Positions 6,290-14,366 of a DNA stretch of 16,300 bases are shown in pieces. Made by a program: the position numbers and the translations under genes. Under the pieces are notes generated by a model, which worked only from the letters and a program-made list of their open reading frames with translations, was not told the origin of the DNA and ran no database searches. The stretch covers positions 1-16,300 of the forward strand of contig CAYJFZ010000023.1 of assembly GCA_964369975.1 (NCBI GenBank), given 5' to 3'. Every line of letters begins with the position of its first letter. Position 1 is the first letter of the stretch. This stretch comes from RGIG3102 sp964369975. Its GTDB lineage: Bacteria > Bacillota > Clostridia > Oscillospirales > Ruminococcaceae.

Positions 6290-7231
6290 ATGAAGTTAGA
6301 ATATTTTCATTATATGATTGAAATAGCAAATATCGGCTCCATTAGTAAAGCAGCTGAAAATCTCTATGTATCACAACCATACTTAAGTTTAGAGTTAAAA
6401 AATTTAGAAAAAAGTGTTGGGGCGCCGTTATTTATCAGAAATAATAGAGGGGTATCTTTAACAAGTGTAGGAGAAAAACTTTTAGAATATTCAAAGCAGG
6501 TTATAGCACTACTTGACAAAGTAGATAATTTGCGAGAATATTCAAATATAAATAATGAAGCGCTAACTATCTCGTGTATGTATGCCTTCACATTTTTAGA
6601 TATTTATCATGAATTTTCAATACAGCACAATGATGAAGACAATATAGTGTATGAAGAGACAGAAAATACGCTTATTCCAGAGAAAGTTAAAAATACCACG
6701 ACAGATGTAGGTATAATTTATATTTATACTGAGGAAATAGATAAAATGACGCAAAAATTTTCTGAACAAGGTATGACATTTACTCCATTAGTAAATGAGC
6801 CTTTATGTATAATAGTAAACAAAAATCATCCTTTAGCTAAAGAAAAATCGGTTAATAGTGAGCATTTAAAAGAATACAGATTGATACTTGAAAAGCAAAA
6901 AAATACTGACAAGAATGCTTCTGTCAAAAATATAATAATGCCTTTAATATCAAAAATTTGCACTTTAAAACCTTTGGTCTTTGATAACAATAGAAGTTTA
7001 TTATATTATATAACCAAAAATGAGACTTGTTTTACTGTGGGGCAACATTCATTAAATTTAACGAATCCTTTTTTAGTTAGTGGCGACTTAGTATATATAC
7101 CAATAAGAGATTTGAGGACAAAGCTTACTACAGGATACTTAATAAACGATGCAACTGCTTCTAGTTATTTGCAAGAAGAATTTATAACATACTTAGAGTC
7201 TTTTTTTAGAGATTACATAAATAAACTATAG
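6290..7231 (+). CDS. LysR-family transcriptional regulator
   Basis: At 313 residues this has the usual LysR length. The N-terminal winged helix-turn-helix is clear: GSISKAAENLYVSQPYLS at about 16-33, then LEKSVGAPLFIRNNRGVSL and TSVGEKLL leading into a linker helix. The rest is a periplasmic-binding-like effector domain (about 90-300) with the pattern PLCIIVNKNHPLAKEK. It acts as a DNA-binding regulator in the cytoplasm. The gene lies upstream of and on the same strand as the PLP enzyme, with 103 bp between them, so it probably regulates that gene and perhaps the exporter and transporter genes beyond. The effector may be the amino acid substrate or a sulfur metabolite (inference). Its own promoter is at 6216-6244. 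Confidence 0.93.
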   Translation: MKLEYFHYMIEIANIGSISKAAENLYVSQPYLSLELKNLEKSVGAPLFIRNNRGVSLTSVGEKLLEYSKQVIALLDKVDNLREYSNINNEALTISCMYAFTFLDIYHEFSIQHNDEDNIVYEETENTLIPEKVKNTTTDVGIIYIYTEEIDKMTQKFSEQGMTFTPLVNEPLCIIVNKNHPLAKEKSVNSEHLKEYRLILEKQKNTDKNASVKNIIMPLISKICTLKPLVFDNNRSLLYYITKNETCFTVGQHSLNLTNPFLVSGDLVYIPIRDLRTKLTTGYLINDATASSYLQEEFITYLESFFRDYINKL

Positions 7232-7334
7232 GTATAAGTGAATATTGATAACGACTATAGCAAATAGTTTATACTCCAAAAGTTAATGTTGATGTATACT
7301 GATATTAACAAAATAAATAATTGGAGGAATCATT
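7232..7334 (+). promoter_or_regulatory. Control region of the PLP enzyme gene
   Basis: Possible promoter elements are TTGATA (7245-7250) with TATACT (7270-7275) at a long 19-bp spacing, and a second TATACT at 7295-7300. An inverted repeat GTTAAT (7282-7287) / ATTAAC (7304-7309) brackets the second -10-like box and could be the LysR site. GGAGG sits 7-8 nt before the ATG at 7335. Confidence 0.4.
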
Positions 7335-8342
7335 ATGAACTTAGCACAATTTCCAAGAAAAAGATACACGGAGTACCAAACACCGATAGAATTTTTACCA
7401 AACCTTACAAAAAAAATGGGTGGACCTAATATTTATATTAAAAGAGATGATTTACTAGGCTTAACATCTGGCGGCAACAAAACAAGGAAGCTTGAATTCT
7501 TAATGGCTGAAGCTGAACAATTAGGTGCTGATACTATTATCACTTGCGGTGCTGTTCAATCAAACCATTGCAGACTAACACTTGCTGCAGCTGTTAAAGA
7601 AGGTTTAAAATGCCAATTAGTAATCGAAGAAAGAGTAAAAGATAGTTACAAAGAAGGTGCGAGTGGTAACAACTATTTATTCAAATTATTAGGCACTGAG
7701 GCTATCAGAGTAGTTCCGGGTGGTTCTGATATGATGGGAGAAATGGAAAAACTTGCTCAAGAATTAAAAGCGCAAGGCAGAAATCCATATATCATCCCTG
7801 GCGGTGGTTCTAATGTTACTGGAGCTTTAGGCTATGTAGCTTGTGCACAAGAAATATCAGAACAAATGTTTGATAAAGGCATTAATTTTGACTGTATCGT
7901 AACCCCAAGTGGTTCTTCAGGCACTCACGCAGGTTTAATTGCAGGATTTATAGGTAATAATATGAACATTCCTTTAGTAGGTGTGAGTGTTAGTAGAAAT
8001 AAAGAATTACAAGCAAGTGTAGTATTTGACTTGGCGAAAAAAGTTGTTGGAAAATTAGAATGTAAAACAGAAATCAAACAAGAAGATATTGTAGTTTTCG
8101 ATGACTATGTAGGTCCTGGATATTCTCTTCCTACTCCTAAAATGGTAGAAGCTGTTCAAATCCTTGCAAGAGAAGAAGCTATCCTTGTTGATCCAGTATA
8201 TACAGGTAAAGCTATGGCAGGTATGCTTGATTTAATAAGGCAAGGCAAATTCAAAAAAGGCGATAATATATTGTTTATTCATACAGGTGGCTCTCCAGCA
8301 TTATATGCTTATGAAGAAGTTACTCTTGAAACTTTGATCTAA
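7335..8342 (+). CDS. dcyD: D-cysteine desulfhydrase-family PLP enzyme
   Basis: A 335-residue fold-type II PLP enzyme of the ACC deaminase/D-cysteine desulfhydrase family, near the usual length. The PLP lysine is K49 in SGGNKTRKLEFL. QSNHCR (75-80) carries the conserved Ser/Asn/His next to the active site, and PSGSSGTHAG (191-200) forms the phosphate-binding loop. HTGGSPALYAY near the C-terminus is the desulfhydrase-type ending rather than that of true ACC deaminase. The expected reaction is D-cysteine to pyruvate, ammonia and hydrogen sulfide in the cytosol. The related L-cysteate sulfo-lyase CuyA, which releases sulfite, belongs to the same family and cannot be excluded; the YeiH-type neighbour would fit either. 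It follows a LysR gene and ends at a strong terminator. The start is fixed by a strong GGAGG site. Confidence 0.85.
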   Translation: MNLAQFPRKRYTEYQTPIEFLPNLTKKMGGPNIYIKRDDLLGLTSGGNKTRKLEFLMAEAEQLGADTIITCGAVQSNHCRLTLAAAVKEGLKCQLVIEERVKDSYKEGASGNNYLFKLLGTEAIRVVPGGSDMMGEMEKLAQELKAQGRNPYIIPGGGSNVTGALGYVACAQEISEQMFDKGINFDCIVTPSGSSGTHAGLIAGFIGNNMNIPLVGVSVSRNKELQASVVFDLAKKVVGKLECKTEIKQEDIVVFDDYVGPGYSLPTPKMVEAVQILAREEAILVDPVYTGKAMAGMLDLIRQGKFKKGDNILFIHTGGSPALYAYEEVTLETLI

Positions 8343-8365
8343 AAGTTTGTTTGACCATAATAGTA

Positions 8366-8402
8366 CAGTAAAAAGAGCCGATAAATACGGCTCTTTTTAC
8401 TG
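8366..8402 (+). terminator. Strong terminator/possible attenuator between the PLP enzyme and exporter genes
   Basis: A perfect 15-bp stem (8366-8380 with 8388-8402), containing AAGAGCCG/CGGCTCTT, has a 7-nt loop and a T run. It ends 16 bp before the exporter ATG, and no separate promoter is obvious between them. Partial readthrough may therefore set the ratio of the two genes. Confidence 0.9.
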
Positions 8403-8418
8403 GTAATGAGGAAAATTT

Positions 8419-9465
8419 ATGAATTTAATATATATACTTATGGCTTTTATTATAACATATCCTGTTTTGGGAAAAGAGTTCTATAATAAAAAAAATATAA
8501 GTGGGATATCTTTATCAGTTGTAATAGGGATAATCTCTTACTTCTTAGGCAAAACTTTTTCTATAATTGGAGGCCCTGTTTTTGGGATTATAATAGGACT
8601 TTCTGTCGCTTTTTATAAAAGAAAAGATCATTTTAACCCTGGAATAAAAATCACAGGTAAAAAATTATTACAAGCAGCTATAATATTATTGGGCTTTGAG
8701 ATGAATTTAATAAATGTATTAGAAGTCGGGAGTCAATCACTTGTCATAATGTTAGTAACCTTAGTTTCCTGCTTTGTTACTGCTTATATAACAAATAAAT
8801 GGTTAAAAATTCCCTCTAATACTGCAATACTTGTTGCTGTAGGCACTTGTATATGTGGCGGAAGTGCAATAGCTGCAACCTCTCCAGTGCTAAAAGCAGA
8901 AGAAGATGAAGTTGTTACTGCTATATCTACCATTTTTCTTTTTAATATAATAGCAGCTATCATTTTCCCTCCTATAGGAAGGGCTTTAGGTATGAGTGAT
9001 ATAGGCTTTGGTATTTGGGCAGGCACTGCCATAAACGATACTTCAAGCGTAGTAGCCGCTTCCTACACTTTTAGCAATGAAGCTGGGAATTTAGCTACTA
9101 TTGTTAAATTAACAAGAAGTTTATTAATTATACCAATAACTTTCGTTTTAGCAATTTACAAATCTAAAGATACTAAGTCCTCAGAAGCTAATTTTTCTAT
9201 AGCTAAAGTTTTTCCTTGGTTTATCTTAGGGTTTGTTGCAACTTGTATCATAAATACAATTGGAATTTTTTCTGTAGAAGTTAGTGAATTTATGGGATCT
9301 TGCTCAAAATTTTTAATAGTTGTTGCAATGAGCGCTATAGGATTAAATACAAATTTACTTGATTTGATTTCTAAAGGCAAAAAACCTATCATTTTAGGCA
9401 GTATTTGTTGGTTCGTGATTTGTATTGTGTCGTTAATCGTGCAAAATATTATAGGGCTTGTTTAG
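8419..9465 (+). CDS. yeiH: YeiH/UPF0324-family putative sulfate (sulfur-anion) exporter
   Basis: A 348-residue polytopic membrane protein with about ten hydrophobic segments, the normal size for the YeiH family. Family signatures are visible: GTCICGGSAIAATSPV, GIWAGTAINDTSSVVAAS and KLTRSLLIIP. The basic loop after helix 3 (YKRKDHFNPGIKITGKKLL) also fits. The ribosome site GAGGAAAA precedes the ATG. The family is annotated as a putative sulfate exporter, and its true substrate is unsettled. Next to a D-cysteine desulfhydrase-type enzyme, export of sulfide or sulfite is a reasonable inference. Family membership is near certain; the substrate is not. Confidence 0.9.
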   Translation: MNLIYILMAFIITYPVLGKEFYNKKNISGISLSVVIGIISYFLGKTFSIIGGPVFGIIIGLSVAFYKRKDHFNPGIKITGKKLLQAAIILLGFEMNLINVLEVGSQSLVIMLVTLVSCFVTAYITNKWLKIPSNTAILVAVGTCICGGSAIAATSPVLKAEEDEVVTAISTIFLFNIIAAIIFPPIGRALGMSDIGFGIWAGTAINDTSSVVAASYTFSNEAGNLATIVKLTRSLLIIPITFVLAIYKSKDTKSSEANFSIAKVFPWFILGFVATCIINTIGIFSVEVSEFMGSCSKFLIVVAMSAIGLNTNLLDLISKGKKPIILGSICWFVICIVSLIVQNIIGLV

Positions 9466-9487
9466 CTCTATTTGCATTAATTTTTTT
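9451..9487 (+). terminator. Weak terminator candidate at the end of the exporter gene
   Basis: ATAGGGC (9451-9457) can pair with GCTCTAT (9465-9471) with one G-U, placing the stop codon in the loop. The T run begins only about 9 nt later, so the call is weak. Confidence 0.25.
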
Positions 9488-9529
9488 GTCATAATAACTA
9501 AATTATATCTAGATATAACATATTATAAA

Positions 9530-9559
9530 TTGTAATACAGAATATATTTACCTTATAAT
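9530..9559 (+). promoter_or_regulatory. Promoter of the membrane protein-deacylase operon
   Basis: TTGTAA (9530-9535) and TATAAT (9554-9559) are separated by 18 bp, upstream of the strong ribosome site AGGAGG before the ATG at 9595. The surrounding AT-richness makes the -35 assignment tentative. Confidence 0.5.
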
Positions 9560-9594
9560 TATTATAAAGAATAAACATTATTAGGAGGATTATA

Positions 9595-10302
9595 ATGGAA
9601 TACTTATCAGTTGCAAATAACCCAATATTATACATAATAACAATCGTTTTACTTGTTATTGTATTTGCGCAAGCCTTAGTATTTTTCAGACTGGCGATGA
9701 AAAGGGCAAAAGAAATTAATCTACCAAAAGAGAAGTTGATAATTGCATCTAAAACTGCGGCTATAACTACAATTATCCCTTCTATTGCTACAGTTATTGC
9801 ATTCATATCTCTAGTGCCTGTGTTAGGAATAGCTTTTTCTTGGGCAAGGCTGTCAGTTATTGGTTCGCTATCATATGAATTAATGGCAGCAGAAGTAGGT
9901 GCAGCAGCAGCAGGAACAAGTTTAAACAGCCCGAATTATGATGGCTCAGCATTTATTGCCTCTGTAGTTGCAATGACTATGGGTAGTGCGCCAACACTAT
10001 TTATTACAGCTTTATTTTATAAAAAATTCAAAGCTGGTGTTAACAAATCAATTGAAAAAAAGGGAGACAAAGTATTTACAGGAATAATGCTTGCAACTCT
10101 TACTTTGGGCCTTTACACTCCATTTGTTTTAGGTCCTGCACTTAGTGGTGGTGTTAATTTAATAGTTTTAGGATCAAGTGGAGTAGCGATGATTATCGTT
10201 ACATTCTTAATTAAGAAGTTTAATATCAGATGGTTAAATGACTTCTCACTTTCAATAGCTATGTTCGCCGGTATGTTTGCGGCGGTCATTGGCTCACTAT
10301 AG
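9595..10302 (+). CDS. DUF5058-family integral membrane protein, putative transporter subunit
   Basis: A 235-residue membrane protein with about six predicted helices (about 10-33, 52-80, 118-141, 162-180, 185-206 and 217-234). The central motif SLVPVLGIAFSWARLS (72-87), followed by VIGSLSYELMAAE, is what I recognise as DUF5058. The family has no established function but often sits beside peptidase- or amidohydrolase-type genes. Here it is the first gene of a tight operon: the next gene starts 9 bp after its stop and a deacylase follows. A role in moving the deacylase substrate across the membrane is the simplest inference. The AGGAGG ribosome site is strong. Confidence 0.75.
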   Translation: MEYLSVANNPILYIITIVLLVIVFAQALVFFRLAMKRAKEINLPKEKLIIASKTAAITTIIPSIATVIAFISLVPVLGIAFSWARLSVIGSLSYELMAAEVGAAAAGTSLNSPNYDGSAFIASVVAMTMGSAPTLFITALFYKKFKAGVNKSIEKKGDKVFTGIMLATLTLGLYTPFVLGPALSGGVNLIVLGSSGVAMIIVTFLIKKFNIRWLNDFSLSIAMFAGMFAAVIGSL

Positions 10303-10311
10303 GAGGCAATA

Positions 10312-11010
10312 ATGAATAATACTAATACAGTCGAACAAAAAAATATTAATGGCGAACAAGCGTATCAAGATAAAGTTCACAAAATTGGTAGAATAAGTAT
10401 TGTGATTGCTTTTTTAGGAACATTATTGTTCCCGTTAGTGATGATTTTTGTAATAAAAATACCAATTGACATAGCTGTTATAGCAACAGCAGCAGCTTCA
10501 ATACTTGCGATTCAAATACCTGGTGCAGTTAGCCAATTTTTAAGTTATGCACCTTTAATGCAGCCTTCTGCGATGTACATGATGGTTGTTACAGGTAACT
10601 TTGCCAACATGAAAATCCCTTCAGTTATTTCAGCAAAAGAAGCTGTTGGGTTAGAACAAGCGGATCAAAATGAAGAGAGTGATGTAATATCTACAGTTGC
10701 AATGGCTACTTCTACTATTGTTTGTGAAATAATTTTAATTATAGGTGTTTTATTAATGGGTCAGTTAACAGGCCTACTTACTAATCCAGTATTACAACCA
10801 GCTTTTGCTTATATTTCACCAGCTGTATTCGGCGCTTTATATATGGTTCTTGTAGCAAAAACACCAAAACTTGCTATTATTCCATTAATAGTTACTTTAA
10901 TACTATTTTTTAGCGGAATGCCACAGTCGATTTTATTAATTGGTTCATTAGGCTTATCTTTAATCGTAACAGGATTTGCTTATAAATTTGGTTGGTTTAA
11001 TAAAAAATAG
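10312..11010 (+). CDS. Polytopic membrane protein, probable partner of the DUF5058 protein
   Basis: A 232-residue protein with a hydrophilic N-terminus (1-25) and about six hydrophobic segments (about 27-49, 52-82, 127-150, 167-183, 186-201 and 205-226). A conserved-looking stretch, VVTGNFANMKIPSVISA (92-108), is followed by an acidic loop (EQADQNEESD) between helices. I do not recognise a named family. It lies 9 bp after the DUF5058 gene with its own AGGAGG site, and its stop codon overlaps the next gene's ribosome site (TAGGAGAAA). The two similar-sized membrane proteins could form a two-component transporter feeding the deacylase; this is inferred from context only. Confidence 0.7.
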   Translation: MNNTNTVEQKNINGEQAYQDKVHKIGRISIVIAFLGTLLFPLVMIFVIKIPIDIAVIATAAASILAIQIPGAVSQFLSYAPLMQPSAMYMMVVTGNFANMKIPSVISAKEAVGLEQADQNEESDVISTVAMATSTIVCEIILIIGVLLMGQLTGLLTNPVLQPAFAYISPAVFGALYMVLVAKTPKLAIIPLIVTLILFFSGMPQSILLIGSLGLSLIVTGFAYKFGWFNKK

Positions 11011-11021
11011 GAGAAACAAAT

Positions 11022-12614
11022 ATGTATGACATAATATTTAAAAACGCTGAGGTAATAGATGGCACAGGTTCAAAACCATATATAGCAGATGTAGCTGTTT
11101 TAGATGGTAAAATTACTTTGATTGCAAACGGTATAGATGAAAAAGCAGAGAAAGTAATTGATTGTACTAATAAACAATTATCTCCAGGTTTTATAGATTC
11201 ACACTCACACAGTGATTTATTAATTCTTGCAGATCCAGGATGTGAAGCTAAATTAAAACAAGGTGTTACCACTGAAATAGCAGGACAATGCGGTAATACA
11301 TTAGGCCCTGTTTCAAAAACTAATTACGAGAAATTTAATGCGACATCCGCAGTTACAGCTTTTTCTAAAGCTGATAGAAGTGAATTCACTTCTATCAAGA
11401 AAGTGTTTGAGTATTATGAATCTTTAGATTTTGGTACAAACCAGTTAAACTTTGTTGGACATGGAACTATTAGACAATCAGTAATGGGATTTGAAAATAG
11501 AGCTGCAACAAAGCAAGAATTAAATGAAATGATTGAATTGTTAGAAGAAGCAATGCGATCAGGAGCTATCGGGTTATCAACAGGTCTTGCATATGCTCCT
11601 GGCAACTTTACCCCTCATGAAGAAATAGTAGAACTTTGCAAAATTGTAAAAAAATACAATGGTATATATGTTACTCATATGAGAAACCAATCAAACCTTG
11701 TTTTAGAATGTATAAAAGATAATATCGAAATAGCTAAAATAACAAAATGTAAAGTATGTATATCCCATATAAAATGTATAGGCAAATCAAATTGGGGCAA
11801 AATGCAGCAAGCAATAGAATTAATAGAAAAAGCAAGAAAAGATGGACTTGATATATGGTGCGATGTTTATCCGTATGTAGCAGGAGCTACTACTTTAACA
11901 GTAACTTTGCCACCAAGTATTCTTGCAGGCGGAACTGAAAGCACAATAGAAAAACTAAAAGATATAAAATATCAAGAATATATAAAAAGTCAATTTCAAA
12001 AACCTACTGAAAATTTTGAAAATGCATTAGGTGAAAATGGGTATGAGAATTTTTTAGTAGCTCTAGCACCAAATACTCCAAATGCCAATGGGAAAACATT
12101 ACAAGAAATAGCAGATGAGGCTAACCTGGATCCTTTTGATGCATATATTAAATTACTAATTGATAATGATACTAATATTTTCACAGTAAATTTTGTTATG
12201 AGTGAGGATGATTTAAAGCTTGCAATTCGATACGAACATTCTTTAATAGGTAGTGATGGAGTTTATGTTAAAGGGCAAAAACAGACCCACCCTCGAGGCA
12301 TAGGCACATTTACTAGATTTTTAGGCAGGTATGCAAGGGAACTTAATTACTACAATAAAGAAGATGCGATAAGAAAATTAACAGGTTTGGTAGCTGATAA
12401 ATTTCGACTGGAAAGTAAAGGATATATTCAAGAAGGTTTTGATGCAGACATAGTTGTTTTTGATTGGGATACTATTATTGATACCGCTGATTTTAAAAAT
12501 AGCTTAGGCGAAAATATAGGTATTGAATATGTTGTAGTAAATGGTCATATTGCAATAGAAAATGATAAAGTTAGTGAAAAGCTTAATGGAAAATTATTAA
12601 GAAGAGTAAATTGA
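11022..12614 (+). CDS. N-acyl-D-amino-acid deacylase (D-aminoacylase family amidohydrolase)
   Basis: A 530-residue amidohydrolase-superfamily enzyme, a typical length for D-aminoacylases. Metal-site residues are all present: HSHSD (H61, H63), the bridging-type Cys in GQCG (C90), H219 in THMRN, H249 in SHIK and D412 in GSDG. The THPRG motif (422-426) and the C-terminal ADIVVFD beta-sandwich strand are also characteristic. Family members hydrolyse N-acyl-D-amino acids to a carboxylate and a D-amino acid in the cytosol, using zinc. It is the last gene of the DUF5058 operon (11-bp gap, ribosome site GGAGA) and ends at a terminator. The upstream D-cysteine desulfhydrase-type gene could consume its product. 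Side-chain specificity cannot be read from sequence. Confidence 0.9.
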   Translation: MYDIIFKNAEVIDGTGSKPYIADVAVLDGKITLIANGIDEKAEKVIDCTNKQLSPGFIDSHSHSDLLILADPGCEAKLKQGVTTEIAGQCGNTLGPVSKTNYEKFNATSAVTAFSKADRSEFTSIKKVFEYYESLDFGTNQLNFVGHGTIRQSVMGFENRAATKQELNEMIELLEEAMRSGAIGLSTGLAYAPGNFTPHEEIVELCKIVKKYNGIYVTHMRNQSNLVLECIKDNIEIAKITKCKVCISHIKCIGKSNWGKMQQAIELIEKARKDGLDIWCDVYPYVAGATTLTVTLPPSILAGGTESTIEKLKDIKYQEYIKSQFQKPTENFENALGENGYENFLVALAPNTPNANGKTLQEIADEANLDPFDAYIKLLIDNDTNIFTVNFVMSEDDLKLAIRYEHSLIGSDGVYVKGQKQTHPRGIGTFTRFLGRYARELNYYNKEDAIRKLTGLVADKFRLESKGYIQEGFDADIVVFDWDTIIDTADFKNSLGENIGIEYVVVNGHIAIENDKVSEKLNGKLLRRVN

Positions 12615-12632
12615 ATTTTATAAAAAAATAAC

Positions 12633-12658
12633 AAACCCCTTAGATTTTAAGGGGTTTT
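12633..12658 (+). terminator. Intrinsic terminator of the deacylase operon
   Basis: AAACCCCTTA (12633-12642) pairs with TAAGGGGTTT (12648-12657) across a 5-nt loop, 18 bp after the deacylase stop, with a T run at the 3' side. Confidence 0.88.
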
Positions 12659-13047
12659 GTTTAGCAAAATTAGCAAAGTAATTATAAAGAGGGGAATTGT
12701 AGATAAAGATTATTAGGATATTTTTATAAAAGATTCGTTTGCATTATTCAGTGAGTCAGCAAAGAGGTTTAAACTACCCAAAGGGATGATTTTCTGTTTT
12801 CTATTTTACATATCAGCTTTTATAACAAAACGGCTGATATTTTTATTTTTAGAGAATAGAAAATATTTTTGCAAATTTGAAATTTTATTTTTTCTAAATA
12901 AGTAAATTGGAGCAAGTAACTCTAAAAATTGTAATATAATTCTTCAAATTTATCAAATGAAGAAATGTTGTATGAAAGTGAAGTTATTTTTTAAAAGAAA
13001 GGGAATATGCTAAAAGAGAAAATAATATGTGAATTTAATGAAAAACC
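12659..13047. other. Intergenic stretch without a convincing gene
   Basis: About 560 bp separate the deacylase terminator from the amidase gene. It contains one clear hairpin (12810-12850). One + frame through 12700-12900 is open (a segment reads FALFSESAKRFKLPKG) but lacks a credible start and becomes low-complexity, so it may be a decayed gene end. A 20-codon ORF at 13007-13069 behind AAGGGAAT is too short to support. Confidence 0.4.
12810..12850 (+). terminator. Isolated terminator-like hairpin
   Basis: ATATCAGC (12810-12817) pairs with GCTGATAT (12833-12840), followed by a T-rich tail. An outer pairing of TTTTCTATT (about 12797-12805) with AATAGAAAA downstream is also possible. No intact gene lies directly upstream, so it may be the terminator of a lost gene. 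Confidence 0.5.
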
Positions 13048-13075
13048 TTACTTTTATAGTAAAGTATGATATACT
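13048..13075 (+). promoter_or_regulatory. Candidate promoter with inverted repeat upstream of the amidase
   Basis: TTACTT (13048-13053) and TATACT (13070-13075) are 16 bp apart. The inverted repeat TACTTT (13049-13054) / AAAGTA (13061-13066) overlaps them and could bind a regulator. The leader to the amidase ATG at 13219 would be about 135 nt. Confidence 0.45.
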
Positions 13076-13218
13076 TGCTTAGTATCTAGCGTAGAAACAA
13101 AAAATAAGGATAACTAAGACTGGCAAATTTATATTAACAAAAAATTATAGCTCAAATCTAAAATAAATATTTGATAAAGATGAGAGTGAACACATTCGAC
13201 TTATAATAGGAGAAAACT

Positions 13219-14307
13219 ATGGAAAATGCAATTCAGAAAAAACCAAAAATGAAATTATGGAAGAAAATATTGATAGGGATGCTAATTTTAGTATTCATTT
13301 TAACAGCTACTTTTTTATTTATGTTTAAAAATGAAATTAAAACTATGTCCTCTTTAACAAAACTTAATGATTACCCGATGTACACTATGACTTATGAGGG
13401 TGATTACTATTTTGATGATTACTTATTAGAGGGCGCTTCAAGTGATGCAGAAGTATTAGAATATTTTTTAGACAAAATACTAAGAGGCTTAGATGTGGAT
13501 GTTAAGTTGCCAGATTTAACAAATGGTTGTAGTACATTTAATTCAATTACACCAGAAGGTGATTATGTATTTTCAAGGAATTTTGATTTAGATTATTCAC
13601 CGACAACTATTGTTCATACACAGCCAGATGATGGATATAAATCAGTAAGTACTGTTAATTTATCATTTATGGGATTTAGTGAAGGATATATGCCAGATGA
13701 TAGTTTAATGGGAAGAATGATAATGCTTGCTGCACCATATGTTCCGATTGATGGAATGAATGAAAAAGGTCTATCTGTGGGGATTTTATTGATTAGAGAT
13801 ATGGATGTAACTGCACAAGATACAGGAAAAATAGATCTTCAAACAACAACAGCAGTTAGAATGATGCTGGATAAAGCGGCTACTGTTGAGGAGGCGGTTG
13901 AGTTATTATCTCAATATGATATGCACTCATCAGCTGGTAGTACATATCATTTCCAAATTGCAGATGCTACAGGTGCTTCTGTAGTTGTTGAATATGTTGA
14001 TAATGTTATGAGTACGATATATCCAACAGAAGAATTTTACCAAGCACTTACAAACTTTATAGTAACTCCAGGCGATTATTACAACCACGGGAGAGGTCAA
14101 GATAGATATGAAATTATAATGACTGAATTAGATGCTAATAATGGAGTGCTAACAGAGCAAGAATGTATGGATTTATTGGAAGCAGTAAAACAAGATACAC
14201 AATGGTCGGTGGTTTATAATCAAACTGATTTAACTGGAACAATATCTGTAAATATGGATTATGATAACTTGACGGAGTTTACTTTAACAGAAACGATAAT
14301 AGAGTAA
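13219..14307 (+). CDS. Membrane-anchored Ntn hydrolase, choloylglycine hydrolase/linear amide C-N hydrolase family
   Basis: A 362-residue protein with a basic N-terminus, one transmembrane helix at about 15-37 and an extracytoplasmic enzyme domain. The catalytic region begins at NGCSTFN with C104 as the likely nucleophile, followed by FSRNFD (R120, D123), the usual Cys...Arg...Asp spacing of the family. DGMNEKGLSVG supplies the conserved Asn, and GRGQDRYEII lies near the C-terminus. Ntn hydrolases are activated by cleavage just before the Cys, which would free the mature enzyme from its 103-residue anchor segment. Relatives cut amide bonds in conjugated bile salts, penicillin V, N-acyl amino acids or ceramides; the substrate here is unknown. 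A 13-nt downstream gap from AGGAG fixes the start. It appears monocistronic and is not linked to the deacylase operon transcript. Confidence 0.82.
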   Translation: MENAIQKKPKMKLWKKILIGMLILVFILTATFLFMFKNEIKTMSSLTKLNDYPMYTMTYEGDYYFDDYLLEGASSDAEVLEYFLDKILRGLDVDVKLPDLTNGCSTFNSITPEGDYVFSRNFDLDYSPTTIVHTQPDDGYKSVSTVNLSFMGFSEGYMPDDSLMGRMIMLAAPYVPIDGMNEKGLSVGILLIRDMDVTAQDTGKIDLQTTTAVRMMLDKAATVEEAVELLSQYDMHSSAGSTYHFQIADATGASVVVEYVDNVMSTIYPTEEFYQALTNFIVTPGDYYNHGRGQDRYEIIMTELDANNGVLTEQECMDLLEAVKQDTQWSVVYNQTDLTGTISVNMDYDNLTEFTLTETIIE

Positions 14308-14366
14308 TTGATATAAAAAAGGATAATGATATTGCTATTTTGAACGATTAAAATTGTTAATGAATA

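Noticed and set aside
7232..7334. Riboswitch in the leader of the PLP enzyme gene
   Set aside because: The 103-bp gap has no extended helices or terminator. Only a short inverted repeat suited to a protein operator is seen.
7335..8342. True ACC deaminase
   Set aside because: The C-terminal HTGGSPALYAY motif and overall pattern fit the D-cysteine desulfhydrase branch better than ACC deaminase.
8784..9392. Minus-strand ORFs opposite the YeiH gene, and similar ones opposite the deacylase and other genes
   Set aside because: They are mirror frames of well-supported + strand genes with no ribosome sites or family features.
13007..13069. 20-codon ORF behind AAGGGAAT upstream of the amidase
   Set aside because: It is too short and overlaps the candidate amidase promoter; no sign of conservation can be judged.
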